Positions 9,803 to 19,799 of a DNA stretch of 34,646 bases are shown here, piece by piece. The notes beneath the pieces are model-generated. The model made no database searches and was not told where the DNA came from. It was given only the letters and a program-made list of their open reading frames with translations. The stretch's first letter is position 1. Each line of letters opens with the position of its first letter. This stretch comes from Gliomastix tumulicola (lineage: Eukaryota; Ascomycota; Sordariomycetes; Hypocreales; Bionectriaceae). Position numbers and translations under genes: made by a program. The stretch covers positions 452,347 to 486,992 of the forward strand of contig BCHX01000010.1 of assembly GCA_001599755.1 (NCBI GenBank), given 5' to 3'.

Positions 9803-10131
9803 GTGCGAAAGCTGCATCCATTGCAGGCTAACCCGTCAAGTGTCTGGAGGTACGGAAGCTCTGGTGAGCCGTCGCGCTGCGGGAGGAGATCGCCAGGCTC
9901 CTGGAAGCCGCCCGGCCAGGCGGTGTTGAGCATTGCGCTTAGATCCTTCCGCGCGTCGAGCTGCACACCGTGTTTGCGTTGCAGATGAGTGGTCACCTGC
10001 GAACCACTCGTGGATAAGGCATAGAAGCAGCCGGGCCAGCAGCACATCAACACGCCAGCACCCGTATCTATACGCAAGTTCAGACCTGCTAAGTCATGCT
10101 GAGCGGTCTCCATTATACGGGGTCGGGACAT
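9803..10131 (-). pseudogene. OrsD-like protein, N-terminal fragment cut by the repeat element
   Basis: From the ATG at 10131 the frame gives a CCWPGCFYAL ... THLQRKHGV finger-like motif, then a linker with PELPYLQTLDGLACNGCSF, where a second finger should begin. This is the layout of OrsD/DUF3505 proteins, in which an initial H-x-x-x-KH segment is followed by a GLxCxxC finger. The frame then enters the end of the repeat element and stops at 9769, so the second finger loses its histidines. I infer that copy A inserted into an unrelated OrsD-family gene here. Alternatively the two OrsD-like parts belong to one older gene. The continuation of this gene was not found at the other side of copy A. 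Confidence 0.5.
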
Positions 10132-11179
10132 AATGAGGAAGAGAGAAGTAGACGCTGCTCTGATAATGTTACGGAGAAATCAGTATTACGATGTGGCCGC
10201 ATAGAAGAGACGGGTCTTGAGAAAAGAGGGAAGGCAAAGGATAACCACAAGATAGGGGAAAGGGGGGGAGATTGGCGGTGCGCACAGACCCGGGGCATAG
10301 GTACCGCGTAAAGGCAAAATCCATGAACCTACAGGGACCAGGGCCATTTGCGCACTGACGAAATTTGTATGGGGTTTTTGGATGAAAGGGGAGACGCACG
10401 GACAAAAAGGGTGTAATTGAATCAAATACACGGAAGGCTTGGTACAGTAGTAGTAGGGTATGGTAAGTGAGGAGCAATGGTAGGTGGCTTCGTTCCAGTG
10501 TCCGGTTCCGCCTCTTGGAAAGCCATCTTGCCAACGCCAGCCCGACATTCCTCGAAGAAAATGCGGTCGTCTCGTTTTGGCCGAGTAAGGAGACGCCAAT
10601 CAGATAGGCGCTGGTCTTTCGATCGGGGCGCGATCTCCCTTCATGGCTGGTTTTCATCTGCGCAATTTGATTAGAGAGAGGCCACCATCGTTAGGACGGG
10701 TGGTAGTGGGTCTTCCAAAATCCAAATCCAACCCTATCATCCAGGTTCAAAATCCAAATGTACTACATTTGACTATGGAATGGGTTAGCAGGGTGACGCC
10801 ATGGGCCAGCCACGCTTGTCACGAGCGGAAGTTGCACAGTAGGGCGATCGCAGCACAAATCTCAAACAACCACTTTCAGATAAACACATAGTCATTTTCA
10901 AACAAATTACCTGGCTACTTGTCAGCATTTGAATTAATCAGTGAGACCATGAACTAATAAATTAAGAAAAGCTTTTTTGAATTATCCAGTAGTCAACAAA
11001 ATATATGTACGTATGATTCAGTGTCGCGCCCTAGGTAAGAATATGACTTAGGTTAAAGTAGGCTTACCGGTTTAGTATGGCTCTACTTGTTCAGGGCTTG
11101 CCAACCATTTTAAATATAAATACTCCTACATACTGCCTAGCATCTAGGTTGCTTAAGAAAAATATCTAACAAGACCGAG
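10132..11179. other. Intergenic, becoming AT-rich towards the F-box gene
   Basis: No gene recognised. The first half is of average composition, while 10860-11160 is clearly AT-rich. Open frames on the minus strand near 10170-10660 lack protein-like features. Confidence 0.5.
11111..11122 (+). promoter_or_regulatory. Possible TATA-like element of the F-box gene
   Basis: TAAATATAAATA lies 58-69 nt upstream of the ATG at 11180, in an otherwise AT-rich leader. Position fits a fungal core promoter, but the local AT content makes chance occurrence likely. Confidence 0.3.
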
Positions 11180-11938
11180 ATGACAATCCTTCCCCATGAC
11201 GTGTGGCACATAATAGCGAAAAATCTGCACCACCCTCGCGACGTGCTGAACTTTTTACTCTCACATCGCCAGGCCAGCCATGTAATTTCTTCTTCGCAAC
11301 GACATGACCTTAAGCTTTGGGGACCAATTCTAAAGGAGTTTGATCGTATTTTCAAAGACTACGAGTGGATCGACGCGGTGAAGGCATATGGCTTAATACC
11401 TATTCTTCTCTATCGCGATAAGGAAAAGTCTTATGTTGATCTTTACTTAGCTGCAGAACGGGCTGATAGCGAAGGGAAGGCAAATGAGCTTTGCTGTCAC
11501 CAACTTGAGAGAGATGCGGCACACCCTAAGAAGCAAGCTATTTTTGATGCGATTCTGCAAAGCATTCACCCTAACACATTCAAGGGGGAGATGGAGTATC
11601 AGATTGAGTTTCATGACTTTATACTTGATCTTAGTGCTGTGCTAGCGAGTCCTGCATGGATTCCAGTGCAGGACTTTTATTGGGATGCTACAGCTACAGG
11701 AGGATCTACTCGCAAGGTTCTTGCAGTATTATATGGTGAAGGTGTTTTCCACTTGGAGAGCACCGTTCAACACGGCCTCTTAGTATTCCGTCTTCCAGGC
11801 TTAAAGGACATCGTCTATCAGATGCCACATTATACTTTAGTTCGACGGGGTCGACCTATCTTTACTGAGCAGGTTAATCTTCCAAGCCAGTCGACAGCGG
11901 TATTATTGGAACGGTTTAAGAATCGCCGCAGCCAGTAG
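11180..11938 (+). CDS. F-box-like protein
   Basis: Single-exon frame of 252 residues. The N-terminus, ILPHDVWHIIAKNLHHPRDVLNFLLSHR, has the spacing of an F-box (LPxDVxxxIxxxLxxxxDLxxxxxxxR), the segment by which adaptor proteins bind Skp1 in SCF ubiquitin ligases. No leucine-rich, WD or Kelch repeats follow; residues 40-252 are not recognised and contain several aromatic-rich blocks (EWIDAVKAYG, FHDFILDLSAVLASPAW). The ATG is the first in the frame and sits behind an AT-rich leader. Codon use is noticeably more AT-rich than in the neighbouring genes, which hints at a different history. The gene stands alone, with no obvious partner gene. A role in substrate recruitment for ubiquitination is inferred from the motif alone. 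Confidence 0.7.
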   Translation: MTILPHDVWHIIAKNLHHPRDVLNFLLSHRQASHVISSSQRHDLKLWGPILKEFDRIFKDYEWIDAVKAYGLIPILLYRDKEKSYVDLYLAAERADSEGKANELCCHQLERDAAHPKKQAIFDAILQSIHPNTFKGEMEYQIEFHDFILDLSAVLASPAWIPVQDFYWDATATGGSTRKVLAVLYGEGVFHLESTVQHGLLVFRLPGLKDIVYQMPHYTLVRRGRPIFTEQVNLPSQSTAVLLERFKNRRSQ

Positions 11939-12125
11939 AGGGGCCTAGACGTACAGATAAAGATGAAATAAATGTTACGAATCTGGGTAACCCGGGGTTC
12001 ATACAGTAGTGGAAGATTGACGTTGGTATTGGCAATGGTCATGCGAGGTGTGGTGGTTGCAATCGATGGGGGAGAAATGTTCTTCTACGACCTCTACATG
12101 GATGGCACGGGCGACATGGAACACG

Positions 12126-12310
12126 AAGTGCGGCGCGTTTCGCGATTAGAAAAACACGCTAGAATCGAAGTGCGGCGCACTTGCTTGGCCATGACCGGGG
12201 TTAGAATTCTTAGGGCGCTGATTGGCTGGAAAAGCAAAGTGCGGCGCACTTCGGTCGAGTATTCTTGAGTAGTAGTAGGTCGTAGCTGAATTATGGTGAG
12301 GTCGTAGCTG
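12126..12310. repeat. Palindrome-bearing non-coding repeat, copy 1
   Basis: Contains the near-palindrome AAGTGCGGCGCACTT twice, at 12168-12182 and 12237-12251 (69 bp apart), and a partial third at 12126-12140. It continues with GAGTATTCTTGAGTAG and two TAGGTCGTAGCTGAAT-like words. The same order of parts occurs at 15375-15535, with different palindrome sequences. Confidence 0.65.
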
Positions 12311-12574
12311 AATCATGGTCAGGATAGAAATCTGTATTGTCGTGCCCTTGGGGACATGTGTGCCCTACTTCGGCCGCGGAGTTCGCCACTTCAGAGTGTC
12401 AGTGTCGTACTATCTTAAACATGGCTAATGTATAGTAATCATGACTTAAATGCGGCGAGGACATTGTGACCCCAACCGCCGATGACGAGTATTCTCAGAG
12501 GCACACATTCTCAAGCTCTCTAACCAATCATATCGTGCAAATCAGGAGCGTCGTTTGAACGCTTGTTCTAATGC

Positions 12575-12680
12575 TATTCATTCTACTACTATGGGATTCG
12601 TCACTGGGCGGCTTGGCAATGTGTTGAGTTCGTCTTGTCCGACATATGTGCAGTACTCCTGGAAGCTACTAGTATTCCAG
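12575..12680 (-). pseudogene. Relic of the C-terminal segment of a HET-linked protein
   Basis: On the minus strand this reads SSFQEYCTYVGQDELNTLPSR followed by NPIVVE and a stop. It matches the end of the HET locus at about 22437-22530 (NSFQGYWIHAGEDELDTLPNR ... PPVIEL) at both DNA and protein level. No upstream part of that gene is present here, because the MYND-DUF4470 gene ends at 12696. It is therefore a roughly 100-bp relic in the 3' flank of an unrelated gene. Confidence 0.55.
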
Positions 12681-12695
12681 GGTCTTGAGAGAAGG

Positions 12696-14699
12696 CTAGT
12701 CAGCAGTCCTTCGCCACTCAACGTAGCGCTCAAGGCTGGTAAAGCCAGATCCCAGAAGAAGCCAAAATTCTTCCAAGTCTCCCTCATCACCTAGTCGAAG
12801 CTTAAGCCGCGTCGGCCATTTTTCCACAATTTTGTGTTCCAGTTGGGAGCTTATGCCATGATCGATGCTAATACTCCCAAAGTTGCACATAGACGTGTAT
12901 CTCAACGCAGTCAGCAGTGACCATCGGATTCCGGGCGCCTGCATTACCTTTGAAAAAACATTTCAGCATCTGCTGCTAGATCACGCGCATCCCAGAACCT
13001 TATAAGACCCGCCCCGTTCGGGGAAGGTGGGAAGAGTGAACGCGGCGATATGTACCGAGACAAGAAGTCCATATTCGGCGTTTCGCTCGTGGCGCCGCTT
13101 GCCTTCATGGCCTCTTTCGCTGCATTGATGAACAATGTTATCAAAGTGGCGCAGGGGTTCTTCTCTGCTCGTTCCAAGTATGGGGAGAGCAACGATATGG
13201 TTCTACGAATGCCGATATAACCGCGATCGCAGACATTCGAAACCTATATCTTCATTTAGTTAAGCCCTCGCTACTTTCGGGTCGGCCAGCTGACCTCGAT
13301 TCGAGAATTTTTCTGATCGTCAAGATATTGCGGTAGATCTTGCACATCGACGTTGAATAAAGCGAAGTGAATGTGAAGATTCCCAACTCGCCCGATGAAA
13401 CGCCTTAGTACAACGTTCAAAAGCGCATATAACTTTCCGTACCAGTCAGCGGACGCAAGTGATGTGCATTGTTGGATTGAAGATATCGCCCATCCGTTTG
13501 CTGGGTCGGCCTTATCGTCCATAGGCCATCTATCGGCCGCGAAAAGAGTTCTAGAAGCTTATTAGTTTTGTTCTAAACTTTGCAGCACTTGCTTGGTAGA
13601 AGTTACGGGTTTGGTATGTCAAACCCGAGGCGCGGGTGGCCAAACGGCAAGAGCAGGCCATCTTCCCGAAATCGCTGCTTGGCGATCCGCATAAAGGGCG
13701 ATGCATCTTTGAAGTACCAGCGTTCTCTATAGTCCTCTCTTTCAGGAGCCAAGGTGACGGCGAGACGCCGACGTTTGGCCTCCCCAGGCCTAAGGTCGTG
13801 TGGTGCATCCAAGTAACCCCTCAGTCGAATCCAAAGCCTTTGTTTCAGTACAAGACGGAGGGAATGGCCCGTCTGAAGGTTCCAGGTTTTGCTGCAATAA
13901 GTCTCGGGGTCTTTGGTACTAATGCGGTCACACACCATGCTGACCAATGGTCTGATTGCTTCGAGGTGAGCTAGCGCTGCTGATGGAATGTAAGCAGAAT
14001 ACCAAATGTGAATCATGGCCTCGATAGCTCTGGAGACTGCATCCTGCCTCTCTCGGCTGCTCTGGCGTTGTGCCTCAAGAGCAAGCAATAGCAAAATTGC
14101 GTTTCTTGCCACAACCTCGAACTCAATATCGTTCAGAACGACATCAAATTGTTGAGGCGCTGTGGCTGGGAGGTCAGATATGGACTTGATGACATGACGA
14201 AGATCTCCCGAAGCTTCAAGCAGGTCAGCGTCTATGAGTGGATGGGTAATTCACAAGCAAAGGTGACCAACCTGCGAATAGTAGACGCAATTTGTTCCGG
14301 TAATCTGGCCCTTCGTTCCGCTCTAGTTGTAAGACATCCACCGCTGGAGTGTTTCCCCACAGGTATTTTGCCCCTCCGAACGGGTTGTGCCAATTGACAG
14401 AAGCTTCACCAATGGCCCATGGCGGTACCCGAGCTTCCCGATCCCAGCGAGGACGCCAATTTGGTTTCGCCATGCTGGCCTTGCACTGCTTCTTGTGTTC
14501 GGTCCAGTGCAATCTCTGACAGGTCGATCCGCAGTACTGCATCGTTCAGTCAGACCACTGAAAATAGCATACGTTTGGGGGGGATACACACGACTACCAA
14601 TCGGCAGTTGGCGCAGGTTTTCAGACCTGGGTTTCTGCAAAAGATACCATCTTGCGTCCAGTAAGCGCAAGAGAGCGGAATTGTAGGTGCCTCGGACAT
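12696..14699 (-). CDS. MYND zinc finger / DUF4470 protein, six exons
   Basis: Exons, from the 5' end: 14592-14699, 14272-14536, 13607-14213, 13295-13550, 12948-13243, 12696-12900. Introns are 47-58 nt, all GT...AG, and all phases join cleanly to give 578 residues. Exon 1 and the start of exon 2 form a MYND finger (C29, C32, C38, C42, H46, H50, C54, with YCGSTCQRLHWTEHKKQCK). Next comes a DUF4470 domain (NPFGGAKYLWGNTPAVDVLQL, SGDLRHVIKSISDLP, NDIEFEVVARNAILLLLAL). Later blocks are equally family-like: DGLLLPFGHPRLGFDIPNP, WPMDDKADPANGW, SADWYGKLYALL, ITLFINAAKEAM, WPTRLKLRLG and FTSLERYVEWRR at the C-terminus. MYND fingers bind proline-rich partners; the function of DUF4470 proteins in fungi is not established to my knowledge. 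Exon 3's acceptor (TTGAAG) was chosen because it restores the SGDLRHV block. The gene appears intact, unlike most of its neighbours. Confidence 0.85.
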
Positions 14700-15374
14700 G
14701 ATTATCATAGACGCCCAATTTACCTCATTGCGTAGCCAGCAGAAAAGATTGGAAGAGGCCTTGGACATGCCTCTTGATCTGCGCATCCCTCTTGTTTTGA
14801 CAGGGACAGGACACCTGAGGGTTCGGCCTCCGCATATTGTGGAGCCGGGAGGGATCGCTGGGTGGGGACCACGTATTCGGCCTCCCTTGTAATTGCTGGC
14901 CCCATGAAACGCGCATTCGACACGCAAATTACGCTACAGCACTGCGATTTGTGCAACGTCTGTCAACATACTTGTGCGATGCGACAAGCTACGAGTCGTG
15001 ATGGACTAGGCAGGTCTATGCTGCCAGCATAAGACAAGGAGTTGCTTGGTCAAATACCAAAGACAAACATACCAGCAGCACGTCAGGGGGATTGAACGGT
15101 GGGGCTGGTGCCCTACTTTTCACACCACACGAACCAACCTCTCCGTTTGTATGCGTATTTCAGTGAACGCATCCTGACACGCGTTCTATTTAGCGAGAAC
15201 GAGCTTTCGAAACAACCGTCACAACATCAAATATTCGCGAAAAAAAGAGGAAAAAATCCATTCACAACAGCGAGAACGAATTCTTGTAACAACAGCCACG
15301 AAAAAGAACAAACATTCTCCTTAATTAATGTGGGGCCCTCCAAGAGAAACGCTCACGGATTCAAATCATTGCAA
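14700..15374. other. Intergenic region upstream of the MYND-DUF4470 gene
   Basis: No gene recognised. A purine-rich stretch (15240-15300, with GAAAAAAAGAGG) precedes the second palindrome-bearing repeat. Presumed to hold the promoter of the minus-strand gene starting at 14699. Confidence 0.45.
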
Positions 15375-15535
15375 GAAACGCGGCGCGTTCCGTGGGTGGC
15401 TACTAGCAGGGGTCAAAGACCAGGGTTTGATTGGTGGAGAGCTCGGAACGGGCCACGTTCCGTGTGAGAATACTTGAGTAGGGTTAGTATTAGGTCGTAG
15501 CTGGTTTGTAGTGAGGCGCCTCGACTTTATTGAGT
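15375..15535. repeat. Palindrome-bearing non-coding repeat, copy 2
   Basis: Same order of parts as 12168-12310: a near-palindrome at 15375-15391 (GAAACGCGGCGCGTTCC), a second at 15445-15461 (GGAACGGGCCACGTTCC) 70 bp further, then GAGAATACTTGAGTAG and TTAGGTCGTAGCTG. The linkers are alignable with copy 1 (GATTGGnTGGA before the second palindrome), but the palindrome words are not the same. Confidence 0.65.
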
Positions 15536-15539
15536 ATTC

Positions 15540-16908
15540 TTAGCACCCGCTGCCAGCTTCATTGGACATTATGGATAATGCATGCCTCATCAGACGTATT
15601 CGTGTGACACCGCGCAATGGAATCTCAAAGTATGAGACATGAAATGGCTGGCTGGAGAAGTATGTCGACGGGTTGTCAAGCCGATCAAGAAAAGACGTGG
15701 GGACCGTCGCCGTGTAGAAGTAGAGACAGCCGAACGGAAACGCAAGGATATGGACCTGGTCGGAGATGATATGTGGCTCAGTATCTATTCTTGCCGCGAT
15801 GTGACGTGGGTTGAGACCTACACATACCTTGTAAGAGCTCTTCTCGGCGGTCGATGATAGGGTGCGTGGCAACGGCGAAGCGTCTAGAGGGGCTGAAGAG
15901 TCTGGCGAGTCTGGCCAAACCTCGCTTGACCTTGTCGCGTCTGGCAAAGCTTGTATGTCACCCTCACCCTTGGCAGAGGTCTGATCACGCTGGGCCTGAG
16001 CCAACGCGATTAAGATGGCGACAATATATGGATCCTCTGTTGCGTTTGACGGGACAAGGCGACGCCACTCTTTATACCTAGCAAGCCTGCCAGGTCGATT
16101 TGCTTGTTTGGGGCGGAATTCTGGTTTCGCAATGCAATCTCTGCGATACTGTTGTAGAGAATCGAGGTTGATATACGCCACGGTTGGGGCTGTCGACTGT
16201 GGTGGCGTAAAGATGGCGCCGGGTTGGAGCTCTTTGACCGTCTGCCCGCTAAACCGGAAGTAAAGCTTGGAGCTATGGGATAGGCCTCATGGTTAGCAGG
16301 GGAAATAATTGGTGAGTGGTCAAAGCAAAGAACAATGAACAATGGGGAGGGAATGTCTACTGAAGTCTGGAGAACCCTTGATGCTCGAGAAGTTCCTGCA
16401 CGGTGTGTTGCGGGAACCAGGCCACGCCTCCGTTTCTCAGCCATTTGAGCGTCTCGTGGATCTTGGCCCTCGTCGCCGCCTTAGATTGTGTGTCCTCCCG
16501 ATCGGCCAAAGAGACCTCGCTTCCGCCTCTCGGCGGGTCGACTGCGTCGTTGACCGCGCCAGGGCTGTCGTCCTTCTGCTCGTACCTGGCGGCCTTGGCC
16601 TTGCTCCTCTGGATAGACTCCTCGATGGCGGCGGTGATTTCTCGATCGGCGACGAATTGACACTCCAGAAGATGGAGCTGCCTCGATGTCCACCGCAAGG
16701 GATGAACGTAGAGGCGCTCTCGGCAGTGCTTTCGTAATAGGCCGTTGATCGATCGAGGGTCAACACGCTGGCGGGAGAGGATGGGACTGTGTACCGGAGG
16801 CGGTGTGGACGAGGACGGGAATGAGTACGGATCGGATGGCAAATCGTCAGGCGGCGGTAGAGACGGAGGTGAAGGACGTTTGAGCTCAGTGTCGGATTGA
16901 TACGTCAT
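15540..16908 (-). CDS. Conserved fungal hypothetical protein, three exons
   Basis: Proposed exons 16361-16908, 15828-16272 and 15540-15755, giving 402 residues with consistent phases. Intron 1 (88 nt) has donor GTAGAC, branch GCTAACC and acceptor CATAG. Intron 2 (72 nt) has a strong GTATGT donor and CAG acceptor; it is in frame, so an unspliced reading is also open. The N-terminus is proline-rich and probably disordered (residues 10-45). A basic, helix-prone middle follows (LRKHCRERLYVHPLRW, ECQFVADREI, IQRSKAKAARYEQK). The second exon begins KLYFRFSGQTVKELQPGAIFTP, and the C-terminus has CLYFYTATVPTSFLDRLDNPS ... SYFEIPL. No named domain recognised. The C-terminal block recurs in a fragment at 20300-20521, so this belongs to a small local family. 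It is divergently arranged with the gene at 17531, sharing a 622-bp intergenic region. Confidence 0.65.
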
Positions 16909-17530
16909 TGCACAGAGGTTGGCGAAGGGCGAATGCCGAACGGAAGGCGGATGCAGGAGAAAGGAAAAGGAAAAGGAAATTGGAGGTCGCGAGATGGGGT
17001 ATCTTCGGTGGGTACCTCCTTACGTAATTTTCATTACTTAATGCAGTGTACTCGTACTGGGGTGGTTCGCATCTTCTTGGAATTACGGAGTAATTACTGT
17101 CGAGCCTTAAAGTGGCCCACCTAATTTGCATGAGCACGCGATCAGGGGCGTGTGCCCCAGACATCCTTTGGAAGGCCCCAATTGCGGCACTTCCGACGCA
17201 TCTTCCAGGTTGGGACGTACTGCCTTGAGTACCAAGATGGTAAATCTTATGGATCCTACACCCGCAAGATCACGAAGGTACTTAGGTATCCATTTTCCAG
17301 CGCCAGCTTCGTCTCGACGCAGCGCGAGGCAAACACCCGCACACATGCACCATGGCCCAAGTCATGGGGTGTTTTTTACTCAAGGCAACCACATGGCTGC
17401 CTGGTAAGATATCTACCTATACCCCGCCTGACCATTCATTGACTGTCTTTGTCGTCTCATTCGTTGTGATCATTCCGCCCGACATCCTCATCATTACCCT
17501 CCGGTTTGGGCGGTAAGACATCGATGCGAC
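16909..17530. other. Shared intergenic region of a divergent gene pair
   Basis: The start codons at 16908 (minus) and 17531 (plus) face away from each other. The region contains a purine run (AGGAAAAGGAAAAGG near 16960-16980). No conserved operator or clear TATA was identified. Co-regulation of the two genes is possible but is inference from arrangement only. Confidence 0.45.
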
Positions 17531-18891
17531 ATGGCTTCCAAACCGTACTCACCTCGGGGCCCGGAGGAACTACAAGTCCTCGCCCAAAAGTACGGGGATG
17601 TTGAAGTAGTAGCCCAACTGGGCGAAAAGGATCTCAAGATGTCTGCCAGCGGCTGGAAGATCCAGCATCTCATCACCTACCGGCTCCTCGTCTACCCAGA
17701 GCGCCATCTCCTACCAGCTCTCGACCACAGAAACTGCCCGTTGTGCGACAAGGATCAACCGGAGGCACAGCGGGCTCGGCTCATCAACATTCAGAAGTCG
17801 AAAGCTCTCCTCATTGACACGCCGCCGGATATCCTCCGAAAGAATGCAGCCGAGCTCATGGAAATGGAAGCCGGATTTTTCTGGGCTGCCCTGGCACGAG
17901 CCCTCCGCAGCGACGACACGGCAGGAGGTGACAAAGTGCACCCACAACGAGCCAGAAAGCCAGCCAAGTTACCACCTGGCCATGTCACCTGGGAGGACGC
18001 CAGAAAGGATGCCGAACTACCGTCGTCGTCGCCGACCGGTAGCGCCAAGTCGGAATCCAGCCATCAACCTAGCGTCGGCGATCCCAGCGACGATGAGAAC
18101 GAAGTCTGGCGAAGCAAGCCTGAGCAAACGACTGTTCATCTTGTCGCTGCATTTTTCCAATGGGCCGTGGATCTGGTGGTCAAACAGGACAGAACCCACA
18201 AGCAGGTCTGCTTTCGAGTAGAACCGGTCACTTCTGTCGCCCTCGTCGCCGAGAAAGACAACGTCAGAATCAGAGGGGAGGATGACGGCGGGTTTTGTTT
18301 AATGGTTCGCACAGAGCTTGGTTGGAGTACGACCAACTACCACCTTGCCCTGCTAGAGGCAAAGAGGAGCTTCAAGGATATACATGCCGATGAAGGCAAG
18401 GTCTCATTCGTCGTTTCCGACGAGAATCTTGCCCAGTGTTTTGGGGAAGCTGTTATCGCATGGAGGGGCAACGCTGATCTCCGGGAGAACAAAGGGTAGG
18501 TCGGTTTATCCTCAGGATGTGCCTCCCCCCTTTCTTACTATATTCGAGGAATTTCGTACTAATTGTCGTAATTCAATTGACTGATCCTGGTGCCCATAGT
18601 GTCTTTCTGTTCGCGGCGGCAAATACTCACGTCCGACTCGTCTACTTTCAGTTCGGTCGAGACTATCTAGAGTACCTCGAGGCTCCCGACGAGCAGGCGC
18701 AGCTCCGTTTAATTCGCGACAAGACCAAGGATACCGTTGTCTACATGCAAACTACAAAGTGGTTCAACATCTCTAAGGAAGTGGGGCGTCGAGCTATACT
18801 GTGTCAGGTGCTGGCTCTCATCAAATGGCATACTGCTGACGATGACGGTGACGATGATGGCAGTGACGATGATATGGAGGACTATGAGTAG
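17531..18891 (+). CDS. Hypothetical protein with PD-(D/E)XK nuclease-like motif, two exons
   Basis: Exons 17531-18495 and 18600-18891. The 104-nt intron has a GTAGGT donor and a CCATAG acceptor, and joining them gives 418 residues (ENKG joins VFLFAAANTHVRLVYF). The central part has HLVAAFFQWAVDLVVKQ, an acidic loop EDDGGFCLMV, then YHLALLEAKRSF. The E-A-K triad after a hydrophobic strand, with an upstream acidic residue, is the arrangement of PD-(D/E)XK nuclease folds, which in fungi also occur in kinase-linked and transposon-linked proteins. The downstream FGEAVIAW and VYFQFGRDYLEYLE segments fit the helix-strand part of that fold. The C-terminus ends in an Asp-rich tail (about residues 395-418). 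A cysteine pair (CPLCDK) lies near residue 71. The nuclease reading is an inference from motif order; catalytic activity is unproven. Confidence 0.65.
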
Positions 18892-19799
18892 GAGCTGGAC
18901 GTCCATTGTACCTGCACGCTTACTGTACCTGCACGCTCCTAATAGTCCATACAGTCCGTCTGAACGCGTCAGACTGCTATTTAGTCCGTCTCATTTGGCC
19001 AGATTAGACTGACGGTCTGGATAGAGGACTGAGACTGGACTATCAGTCCATCCTAGTTAAATGCTACATCTTCGGGCTCCAAACACGCAGATGCAGGGTT
19101 ATGGGTTACCAGCCTTATTCTCATTGGACCACCTATGGAGATTCTTGAAGGGTTACTGGATATTCCACAGACATCCCAACAGGATACGTATTAAGAGGAA
19201 GCACCATTAGCCTCGTGAGGTCCATGAGGAGCCTCTAGGCAGTGTCCATGCGCACGGCCATTCTCTAATTTTCTGGCCCGGCTGTTACTGGATCGGTTGG
19301 CTCTTCGAAAATGACACCTCCGTTTGACGTGGCTTCTGGGACGGGCTCCTGTGTCTTCGATTGAAGACTCGCGAACAATACTTGAACTTCTTATTTCCTT
19401 TTTTTTTCTTCTATTTTTTGCTCTTCTTCGGGGCCTTTAGAACCTCGCTGGACTATAGTAGCTTTTGCGCGTCTGCACTAAGATAAGCTCGACGTCGCCA
19501 TCAGGGTCTAACTCCAACCTGAATAGCGGCGCCATGATTAGATAGGTCCAATCAAGCCAAGCTATAAAGCCTACGTACGGGGAAAGATGATAGAAGCAAT
19601 GGATCAAGTGTACGACCGGCCGGGTTTCCCCGCTTCGAAGGTCGCTAATTTACCCCTCCCTTTGTGCTTCCTGAAAGGGCTAGGGATTCACGTGTGACGC
19701 TGGGGCCACATGCGCTCACACATTAGTTTCTAGGGGGGTGTTGTCAATCACGTGCACGCTCGCCTGAACATTTGATTTTGATTTGATTTGATTTGATCT
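18892..19799. other. Intergenic with short direct and inverted repeats
   Basis: No gene. A 14-bp direct repeat (TGTACCTGCACGCT) occurs at 18907-18920 and 18924-18937. It is followed by a roughly 100-bp stretch rich in AGTCC/GGACT words in both orientations (18944-19040), some of them mutually complementary (ATAGTCC near 18942 with GGACTAT near 19037). A pyrimidine run lies near 19385-19420. A TTTGA pentamer array (about five units) lies at 19771-19797. Confidence 0.5.

Noticed and set aside
9764..9805. Helitron 3' end (hairpin followed by CTRR)
   Set aside because: Copy A has CTAT at the required place, no 5' TC end was found and there is no Rep/helicase protein.
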